Part shown: positions 57,303-64,000 of the stretch, piece after piece
Position numbering within the stretch: the first letter of the stretch is position 1
Layout: every line of letters begins with the position of its first letter
From: Gracilaria gracilis
Taxonomy: Eukaryota; Rhodophyta; Florideophyceae; Gracilariales; Gracilariaceae
Reading direction: 5' to 3'
Length of the DNA stretch: 64,000 nucleotides
NCBI GenBank assembly: GCA_030374805.1
Contig: JARGSG010000011.1
Span: 744,001 to 808,000, forward strand
Translations under genes and position numbers: made by a program
The notes under the pieces: generated by a model
What the model was told of the DNA's origin: nothing
The model's input: only the letters and a program-made list of their open reading frames with translations
Databases searched by the model: none

Positions 57303-59528
57303 GTGGTAAAACTGTCCAGAAAGAGCTCCCCGCTTCCCACACACGAGCTATTTCAGCTGAACCCCGTTATGGTGATCGACGAGCAAAGTGCACGAAGAAG
57401 GGGACTTGCAGTTCGCGATGCAGTCGTGTTTCTCGTGGATTGGAGGACCGCTATGGTACGGAAAGAGCCTTCCATAGAAATCAGCGAAGATATATCACAG
57501 GATGCGCCTTGCATGCTTTCTCTCACTCTGCGATGTATCGCGGACGTGATAAAGTCCAAAATAGTAGCACGAACTGGAGACGCAGTCGGTATCATTGCCT
57601 TTGGTGCCCGAGGATCTGCGACGCGTCAGAACTGGCCTGGTATTCGTGTAATCCGACCTCTGAAGTCTAGTGATGCGAATGCTGTCGTAACGCTTCAGAA
57701 ACTGGCCAAGAGCATCGAGAAAGGAGATGCTGATCATTTGTTAGAACTATCCAGCGATGAGCTAGAAAATACACCCATTCCTGAGGGGAATCCACTCTTC
57801 TGCTTCGGACCCAACAGTTCTACGGAGTTTGACAAAGCTCTTTGGGCTGCTCGTCACCAGTTCACCGCCGTGTCAGCGTCGCGCTTTTCAGTCCTTCATC
57901 GCAAGAGAGTCTTCGTGTTTACCAACGACGAGGATCCCTCTCGAGGGAGTGGTGCCATACGAAAGCAATGTGAGTCTCAGATAAAAGATCTGCATGACAT
58001 GGGCGCCGCAGTCTATGCTAATGTGCTTCTCAGTCCCAGTAAGCTCACCGATTCATCTGTAAACGACGAGATTACGATGACCGAGTTCTTCAGCAACCTA
58101 ATATATTCAGATGAAGATAATGCCAATCAGGATAAGGGTGATGTAACCATTGCTACCATTCACTCATTTGAGGACCTTCGAAGTCGGATTCGCAGAAAGG
58201 AGATGACAAAGAGGTCCATTCGTAGAACAGTGCTTGTCCTTGGCTCTAGTTATCGAATTGGAGTAATGATGTACGCTCTTGTTCGGAAAGCTACAAGACC
58301 GCAAAAGGTCGAGATTGCCGTTTCAACAAAGAAGCCCGTATTCAAGATAACTACCAACACTTGCGATTCTGGCGGCACAACTTTGAAGCAGGAAGACATA
58401 CGCAAGACTTTCTCGCCTGCGTACCTTCGGGACACCAAGCTCGCCAAGACAGAAATCTCAATTGCAACAGGGGAGAATGAGTTGAATGGGGATTCTCTGA
58501 ATGCCAATAATGCAAGTCCGGTGACGGTGCCCAAAGTACATGGATTCACCAATGCGGAGGTTACCAAAGCTAAAGCTTTAGGTAAAGTCGGGATATATCT
58601 CTACGCGTTTCGCAAGGCGCATTTGATGAAGTCAGAATATACTATGGGACCTCCTACGTTTCTGTTTCCGGACGACAGTGAATACATTGGAAGCACACAA
58701 GCCTTTGCCACACTTCTCAAATGTATGTTGCGAAGGAAGGTCATCGCAATCGTTGCCGTGCGATTATCCGCATCAAGTGGGGTTGGTATGAGATTTGCTG
58801 CACTCATACCGCAAAAGGAGGATTTCGCTGAAGATATAGAAAAGTCCTTGCCAGGAGGCTTTCAGCTGCACAATCTCCCATACAAAGACGATGTCTACAC
58901 GGAATGGCGAAAGGAGATTAAAGGAATGAAAAAAGAGGTGAAGGTAGAACCAAAAGAAGAAGAACTCATTGTAGAGTTAGATGAATCGGAACCTGTTGCT
59001 GTTGCCCGAAGGATTGTGAAACAGCTTGAGTTAGAGCCCTATTCTCCTAACAACTTCCTGAATCCAGATTTGCAACGATTTTACACAGGTCTTGAGAACG
59101 CAGCCGGAATTGAGAATACCTATCAGCCGCAGGACGAAATGCTCAACCCAAAAGTAGCGGAAATGCAAAGTAGAGCTGCGACTGATATGGAACAACTGAA
59201 AAAACTTGACGCAGGAGTAGCCTTCGACGGAGACGAAGAGGCCGAACGCTTCGGAAGGAAGAGTGTGAAACGCACGGCCGAACAATCTGCAGCAGCCCTC
59301 GAACGAGCCACAAAGAAGAAGGAAGCCATGGAGGAGGCAAAACAAGCATGTGACGACTCACTATACGTAGACAGATTCCATGACCATTCCCTTGGGAATT
59401 TGAAGAAACCGGATTTGCAGTTGTATTGTCGGGCACATGGATTGCCAGACAAGGGCACAAAGGACAATCTGATTATACTTATTGAAGAACATATTCAATC
59501 ATCTAATCCTAACGGAGACACGAATTGA
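57303..59528 (+). CDS. KU70: Ku70 DNA-end-binding protein
   Basis: A 741-residue Ku70, half of the Ku heterodimer that encircles broken DNA ends in non-homologous end joining and protects telomeres. Order: vWA domain (about 40-280; AVVFLVDWRTAM, FGPNSSTEFDKALWAARHQF, RKRVFVFTNDEDPS), Ku core barrel (about 300-560; MGPPTFLFPDDSEYIGS), a C-terminal arm, and a C-terminal SAP domain (about 694-730; LGNLKKPDLQLYCRAHGLPD) that marks Ku70 rather than Ku80. An acidic/Lys-rich insert (KKEVKVEPKEEELIVELDE) lies between core and arm. The start may be MVIDEQS at residue 23. Single exon; its stop is 95 bp from the convergent HACD gene. Confidence 0.93.
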   Translation: MVKLSRKSSPLPTHELFQLNPVMVIDEQSARRRGLAVRDAVVFLVDWRTAMVRKEPSIEISEDISQDAPCMLSLTLRCIADVIKSKIVARTGDAVGIIAFGARGSATRQNWPGIRVIRPLKSSDANAVVTLQKLAKSIEKGDADHLLELSSDELENTPIPEGNPLFCFGPNSSTEFDKALWAARHQFTAVSASRFSVLHRKRVFVFTNDEDPSRGSGAIRKQCESQIKDLHDMGAAVYANVLLSPSKLTDSSVNDEITMTEFFSNLIYSDEDNANQDKGDVTIATIHSFEDLRSRIRRKEMTKRSIRRTVLVLGSSYRIGVMMYALVRKATRPQKVEIAVSTKKPVFKITTNTCDSGGTTLKQEDIRKTFSPAYLRDTKLAKTEISIATGENELNGDSLNANNASPVTVPKVHGFTNAEVTKAKALGKVGIYLYAFRKAHLMKSEYTMGPPTFLFPDDSEYIGSTQAFATLLKCMLRRKVIAIVAVRLSASSGVGMRFAALIPQKEDFAEDIEKSLPGGFQLHNLPYKDDVYTEWRKEIKGMKKEVKVEPKEEELIVELDESEPVAVARRIVKQLELEPYSPNNFLNPDLQRFYTGLENAAGIENTYQPQDEMLNPKVAEMQSRAATDMEQLKKLDAGVAFDGDEEAERFGRKSVKRTAEQSAAALERATKKKEAMEEAKQACDDSLYVDRFHDHSLGNLKKPDLQLYCRAHGLPDKGTKDNLIILIEEHIQSSNPNGDTN

Positions 59529-59623
59529 CAGAGTACAACTGGTGGTGAAAGACAAGCATGTGTTCAAAACAACGTGTGTAAAACTGGCTGGTGAGGTAGC
59601 GCCACGAGTTTGGTGATGACAAT

Positions 59624-60277
59624 TCATTCAGATTTGGCTACTTTAGCTGCCGGAGCGACGACATACTTTCTGCGTTGTCGAAGCATGTGGGAGTACATGT
59701 GAGGTAGCCCTGGTATGTACAAGACGAGAAGGATCATAGAAAATATGTAGTAGTCAAAGGCAAAGTTAAAGCGGTTTGGCATCGAAAATGAGAACAGTTC
59801 CGAGTCGCGGATATATGGAAGCGCGGCGTATGTTGTCAACCATTCGCTCGACGCGCCAAGCGGGTAGAGCGGAAGGAAAGTTGAATACCTGAGATATGTA
59901 AGCCAGTATGGAACATGAGAAGCAAAAGACGACGCGGTGAAGTACATGTATCGCGGGATCTCGGTGAGAGACCATGCAAGCACCATTGTGGTGAACGAGA
60001 TACTAGATCGCACCTCTGCGACAGGATTAGCTATACCCCAGACCAGCATGAGGCGCGAAGCAACTTGGAGCGCCGTGGTCGCCACCGGAGCGCGAATTAT
60101 ACGCGTGAGACTGTGAACGACCTCTAGAAGTGCACCAGTCTGAAAAATCTTGAGTGAGAGATCGACTCCATTATATACGGACGAGCCTGTGGCAAGCGCC
60201 TGGACTAGACGCATGAGCACTACAGACCAGCCTACGGTCATGATGGCGTTGTATACGAAGAGATAGCGAGAGGCCAT
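59624..60277 (-). CDS. Very-long-chain 3-hydroxyacyl-CoA dehydratase
   Basis: A 217-residue multi-pass ER membrane protein of the HACD/PHS1/PASTICCINO2 family, which catalyses the third step of very-long-chain fatty-acid elongation. About six hydrophobic segments are visible. The catalytic pair is Tyr138 and Glu145 in LYPLGASSE, with the family spacing of seven. Upstream blocks ALLEVVHSL, SRLMLVWGI and WSLTEIPRYMYF are conserved. The C-terminus (RKYVVAPAAKVAKSE) is basic, but the Lys spacing is not a textbook KKxx. Single exon. Confidence 0.93.
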   Translation of the reverse strand: MASRYLFVYNAIMTVGWSVVLMRLVQALATGSSVYNGVDLSLKIFQTGALLEVVHSLTRIIRAPVATTALQVASRLMLVWGIANPVAEVRSSISFTTMVLAWSLTEIPRYMYFTASSFASHVPYWLTYLRYSTFLPLYPLGASSEWLTTYAALPYIRDSELFSFSMPNRFNFAFDYYIFSMILLVLYIPGLPHMYSHMLRQRRKYVVAPAAKVAKSE

Positions 60278-60977
60278 AGTGCGTCTTCAATGGAGCATGA
60301 AGACTCAGAGATGGTACCGTTGTACTGATCAAGTTGGGGCGAAGAAGGGAGAGTTGAACGCGGGTTTAAGGCGGAAGTGCAACGTGCACTGCACGGTGCT
60401 CCTCTGCGGTGCGCACCAGCAAGACTCCTGATCCTGCCGCCGGATGCTGCTCATCAACACTTCTAGTGCCGTAACTTACGGTAAGGCCACTTTGGCAACA
60501 GCCATGGGCTGTATGCCTACACTGTACACGTACTGTGTAAACGTACGTGTAAATGGTACACGTAAGTACTGTAGGCTCTACAGTGTCACCATCGATAGGT
60601 GTCGTAAGCAACATTGGTCGGTGGGTTTGTCGCGCAAGCAGCAGCCCATCCCCGATGACAGTTCGAAACAGGGAAGTAGGATTATCTATCGTCATCGTAG
60701 TCGTCATCATATCTACTGGAGTAGAACTATGAAAACTCTGACATTCGAGTACCGAAAAAAATGGTATCAATGAAAACCTGGAATCTTCATGTTATCAAAG
60801 CTGATCCTGAAAGGATGCAACTTTGCTCGAATTTGTCCCAGACACAAGAGCACTTACCGGGATTGTACTCAGGAATATCAAAGAGATACAGTATTGTAGA
60901 CCATCGACTTAATGACCAAGTAGTGCACCACCTCTTGCGACCGATACATGAAGCATTCGAGGCCGTTTGCAGTAGCC
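60278..60977. promoter_or_regulatory. HACD upstream region with nested hairpin
   Basis: Includes a nested inverted repeat at 60519-60586 (separate entry) and a GTACCGTTGTAC element at about 60314-60325, 37 nt before the HACD start. No gene is seen. Confidence 0.45.
60519..60586. promoter_or_regulatory. Nested inverted repeat
   Basis: The inner stem is TACGTGTA / TACACGTA (60544-60551 and 60557-60564) with loop AATGG; the outer arms are ACACTGTA / TACAGTGT (60519-60526 and 60579-60586). All arms are perfect over 8 bp. The sequence between is rich in GTAC. It could be a cruciform, a dimer-binding site or a structured leader of the HACD transcript. Confidence 0.45.
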
Positions 60978-62090
60978 TTACTTGTCCCATCCAAGTTGCT
61001 CACTTACATTCTCAAACACAGAATCAACGATACGTTGGGTGACCAAGGTTTCGGTCATCCAATTTGCTGATGCTTCTATATCGTTTTCGCAAACCATACG
61101 CACGTATTCCTTGATCATTTTTGCAGGCTGCGGAAGACCACCTTCATCAACATGGATCTGTTCAGGTGCTGGGAAGCTCCAGTGATAGTTGTCCTCTTCT
61201 TCAATCTCTGTCACTGACCTTTCGTACGTATAATCAGTGTCGACTGAATAATCCCTGGGGTTTCGAATGGATATAAAGTTCCTTGACTGACGGGGAGGAA
61301 TAACAAATCCATTTACATCAATATAACCTTTCTCACCAATGATGGTGGTGCGATTGAGAATACAAGAAGTGCAATCGGTCACAAAGCACAAGGATACTTT
61401 GTCCTCATCACCAGTACCGAACTCCACAACCCCTTCAACACTCTCAATAGCTTGAGGAAAGCGCTTTAGGATTCTACTCGTACAATTCACAGACAATATA
61501 TTCTTCGTAATCTCGACACCAAGAAATGAGACAGCTGCGCGCGATACATACCAGCCAAGATCTCCCCACAGAGTCATCGGTTCCAGCTCCGGTTTGGAAC
61601 GGATATTCTGCGCCATGTTCGGGATGGGAATACAGAACGTGGACTGCAACCGTTTGACTCTTCCAATGTCCCCAGCAAGAACCCGTTTCCGAACTTCCTT
61701 TGTGCGATCAGCATGTACGAAATGTGTGGCATCCATAAAGATGACTTGCGCTTGCTCACAGGCTTCCTTTATAGCCTCCACCTGGGGTGTTGATGCAAAT
61801 GGTTTATCGACTAAGACGTGCTTCCCAGCATTTGCGCAACGGACTGCCCATTCCGAGGCAATTGCGGTCGGGAGCGGGATGTACACTGCATCGACCGGAG
61901 CGATTAAGATTTCCTCATAAGTACATGCGTGTGGGAGGTTGTGTTCTTCGGCATACTTTTGAGCTCGTTTCAAGTCGCGGGATGCTATTGTGGTGCATTC
62001 GACTTCGTCTAGACGGGCAATGTTGTCAAGAATTTCGTTATTGATCTGTGCAGTTGACAGGATGCCAAGTTTGATGACCCTTTCGCTCAT
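60978..62090 (-). CDS. Gfo/Idh/MocA oxidoreductase, copy B
   Basis: A 370-residue paralogue of the gene at 50567-51676, in the opposite orientation. It starts MSERVIKLGILSTAQIN and has KHVLVDKPFA and GDLGWYVSRAAVSFLG. Copies A and B are nearly identical at protein level over residues about 37-152, but only roughly 70-75 % identical before and after, so the pair is a mosaic. Both copies are open and full length, which suggests both are functional. The differing substrate-side C-terminal domains may reflect different specificities. Confidence 0.9.
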   Translation of the reverse strand: MSERVIKLGILSTAQINNEILDNIARLDEVECTTIASRDLKRAQKYAEEHNLPHACTYEEILIAPVDAVYIPLPTAIASEWAVRCANAGKHVLVDKPFASTPQVEAIKEACEQAQVIFMDATHFVHADRTKEVRKRVLAGDIGRVKRLQSTFCIPIPNMAQNIRSKPELEPMTLWGDLGWYVSRAAVSFLGVEITKNILSVNCTSRILKRFPQAIESVEGVVEFGTGDEDKVSLCFVTDCTSCILNRTTIIGEKGYIDVNGFVIPPRQSRNFISIRNPRDYSVDTDYTYERSVTEIEEEDNYHWSFPAPEQIHVDEGGLPQPAKMIKEYVRMVCENDIEASANWMTETLVTQRIVDSVFENVSEQLGWDK

Positions 62091-62349
62091 TGCGCTGAAG
62101 GGGATACTGTATGTTGTGGAAGGTGATTCTATATGGGGCGCAATCGGAATGGGAAGATCTTGGGGCGTGATATCCAGGTCTTGACGTGGCGATGGCTACG
62201 GAGATGTTTCACTGAATCGCAACAACCACGGACGTGTTTCACGAATTCGCAAGCCTCACATTTTTTCTAACGCTTCTTTCTTTCTTTCTTTATTGTGGTC
62301 TGCCGCCCCTAATTCCGAGAAGACAGATAGTTTTAGTAGTTTTCTCTCT

Positions 62350-62694
62350 TCAAGAATGCAAAAAATCGTAACGGCCATTACCTACATTATGTACCGGTAA
62401 ATCATCGCGACGAGCTGCATTCGTTAGAGCGCATCGGAAAAGGACGTCGTGAACGTCTTTGTTCGCGGCCATCCCACATTCACAACGCGTCACCCTTCCG
62501 TTCATGTATGAAGTAACGGGGTGTAGCGTCGGTACATGTTTAGTTGCAAACTGCGCCAGCGTAACCTCTGGCAATCGTGTACTCCTCTCGTGCGCAGTAT
62601 CTATCAGCCGTTTGCCGTTAGAAATTTCTTTGTCATGGGTGATGATTGGGGAACACTCACAATCTACATGCGTTACGTGGACGTACGGGCTCAC
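62350..62694 (-). mobile_element. Possible LINE RNase H/tail fragment, copy 1
   Basis: A 114-codon frame. VTLAQFATKHVPTLHP is followed by RCECGMAANKDVHDVLFRC and ALTNAARRDDLPV. A CxCG...HxxxxC knuckle followed by an ARRD-like block is typical of the region after RNase H in plant and algal LINEs, and the upstream GKRLIDTAHERS would fit the RNase H end. A related sequence lies on the opposite strand at 62783-63079. No reverse transcriptase is present here, so this is at best a 3' fragment. Confidence 0.4.
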
Positions 62695-62782
62695 TAATTG
62701 GGAGTCACAATAAACAACAAGCTTGTTCTTAAGAACGGTACAGATGTTGGAGCACTTTTACCGTCAAAGTCTGGGAGAATAA

Positions 62783-63079
62783 TTGTCCTGCACACTGGTT
62801 CCGAGTTGCTGGATGGGGAAGACGAAGCTTGAAAAGCCAAAAGTAACGCTGACTCAGTTTTCCACAAAACATGTGCCCTCTTTGCATCCCACAAGGTCGT
62901 GTACATGGAAGGAAAACGGCTCGTCCAGGGAGCTTCGTCGCAACTATCTACCACACAGGTGTCAAGAACGATGTCATTATCATTATGTCTTGTTTCGATG
63001 CCCATCGACAAACATAGCTCGTCGAGACGAGATACCAATTCCACAAGAGAGCAGAAAAGTCCTTGATCGTTCTAAGTAG
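62783..63079 (+). mobile_element. Possible LINE tail fragment, copy 2
   Basis: A plus-strand frame containing KVTLTQFSTKHVPSLHP, then YHYVLFRCPSTNIARRDEIP. This matches copy 1 (VTLAQFATKHVPTLHP; VLFRC..TNAARRD), with the knuckle region eroded. The two copies point away from each other. A minus-strand open frame across the same bases (62694-63044) is probably its shadow. Confidence 0.38.
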
Positions 63080-63586
63080 TGGCCCTCTAAGTTTTTGACC
63101 TTCAAGAGGGAGAAATATCTGTAAGATGATATCCTATTTGTAAGTAGAGTAGTCTTCTTATGGAGTACTAAACCACACTTCAGAAGAAGAAGACATCCTA
63201 TCGTCTTGGAATAAGGGGTGCCTGACCTTAGTAAAGAAGAAGAAATAACAACAAGATCGCCTTTATTTGCATATCATGCTTGCCAAGAACGCCCATGTTC
63301 TTAACAAGCGTTAACGCGACAGTCTTCAATTGCAATGACATATTCACCCTGTGCTTGTATAGATCCAAATGATGTCAACTGATTGACTCTTACAAGCATG
63401 ATTGTGCTCGGGAGTTGGCGATGACTGTCAGGAGGTCGGTGTGAGATCGTCGATAGAGTTATACGAATATCAGATCACCGGACTTTATGAAGCGGCAACG
63501 CCACCGAAGCACCATCATCACAGTATCTAGTGATCACGGCGTGTGGGGCGGAGAGTTTGTGCCCTTCTGGTTTCAGGGCTGTACAA
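63080..63586. other. Intergenic stretch
   Basis: Contains GAAGAAGAAG-type runs near 63182-63245. No gene seen. Confidence 0.45.
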
Positions 63587-64000
63587 TTAACCATGCAGTT
63601 TGAGATACGCAACTGCTCCAGAAGGCGCCGTAACACAAAAAGTTTTCGTGCTAGAAGAGTACTCCCAGTGTCTTGGTAACATGTTCTGTTCAAATGATCC
63701 CAAACGTCCCTTGATCGTACCATCACCGTCAACAAGGAGTAACTGGTTGCGAGAGCACACAACCCTATCATCCTCAGAATGATCAACTCCCTTCCCAAAC
63801 GTCCGAAACGCTCCTGATCGATTTAAACGGAATGTGGCTTCGTCGGAAGTGAGAGATCGAATTTCCTTGCCATCCTGCCAGAGAGTAACCTTCTGATTGT
63901 CACAAACCGTGACCATATCTCTTCCGGAATCCTTACCGAAAAACACGCTCCACATGGCAGGGTTACCCTCCGTTAAAATAGAAGGCTTCATGTCAAGGTT
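63587..64000 (-). CDS. Partial beta-propeller-like protein (C-terminus)
   Basis: The last ~137 codons of a gene that continues beyond the right edge. The frame stays open through 64000, reading NLDMKPS before the first in-window Met. Repeated strands such as MVTVCDNQKVTLWQDGKEIRS, NQLLLVDGDGTIKGRLG and TFCVTAPSGAVAYLKLHG suggest WD40-like or other beta-propeller blades. No family can be named from this part. Confidence 0.5.
   Translation of the reverse strand, partial: NLDMKPSILTEGNPAMWSVFFGKDSGRDMVTVCDNQKVTLWQDGKEIRSLTSDEATFRLNRSGAFRTFGKGVDHSEDDRVVCSRNQLLLVDGDGTIKGRLGSFEQNMLPRHWEYSSSTKTFCVTAPSGAVAYLKLHG

Noticed and set aside
62694-63044. A 116-codon minus-strand frame
   Set aside because: It lies opposite the plus-strand segment that matches the 62350-62694 fragment, so it is more likely a shadow.
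1-64000. tRNA, rRNA or snRNA genes
   Set aside because: I looked for B-box-like GGTTCGA patterns with matching stems and for conserved rRNA/snRNA blocks and found none. A tRNAscan/Infernal run would be decisive.

Overview
This window is nuclear DNA of a photosynthetic eukaryote. It is gene-dense and intron-poor. It encodes a 20S proteasome subunit, Ku70, 14-3-3, HOPS/CORVET subunits, a tri-snRNP protein, NAA10 and PEX10. Plastid-type genes (DUF2854, a UVR+YccV protein like ClpF, CbbY) sit on both sides of the window. Introns are short (about 60-150 nt), and two carry a TACTAAC branch site. A red alga fits best: compact genes, plastid genes and a carbohydrate sulfotransferase. That assignment is inference, since no taxonomic search was possible.

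Layout. 1-2.8 kb: two convergent, decayed APH-fold kinase copies. 2.8-4.3 kb: nothing recognised. 4.3-5.3 kb: a Golgi-type sulfotransferase. 5.44-12.85 kb: a young Ty3/gypsy chromovirus-type LTR element with near-identical LTRs, a 5-bp target duplication and three extra open frames (a C2H2 zinc-finger protein before gag and a tandem pair of related small proteins after pol). 12.9-29.4 kb: a very GC-rich, GCGC-rich block with PhyH-like oxygenase, WW-copine, DUF2854, coiled-coil protein, small helical protein, ClpF-like, BolA2, peroxisomal enoyl-CoA isomerase, Nudix, argininosuccinate synthase, PEX10 and a KEN-box protein. Near 29.4 kb composition falls to about 45-50 % GC for the rest of the window.

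30-64 kb: Rv2258c-like methyltransferase, nucleotide-sugar 4,6-dehydratase, TMEM230-like protein, a 1185-residue peptidase/cNMP/cNMP/EF-hand/mitochondrial-carrier fusion, 14-3-3, VPS39-family protein, NAA10, VPS16, two inverted Gfo/Idh/MocA oxidoreductases about 10 kb apart, PSMA2, CbbY, SNRNP27, Ku70 and HACD. Past 62.3 kb lie possible LINE tail fragments and the C-terminal part of a beta-propeller-like gene that runs off the window.

Genes that may work together: VPS16 and the VPS39-family protein (one tethering complex, 1.4 kb apart), PEX10 and the isomerase ending in AKL (peroxisome), and DUF2854, ClpF-like and CbbY (plastid). The standout novelty is the carrier fusion. Next come the accessory genes of the LTR element, the mosaic divergence of the oxidoreductase pair, the WW-copine and a short GTACC-N3-GGTAC dyad that recurs between genes.
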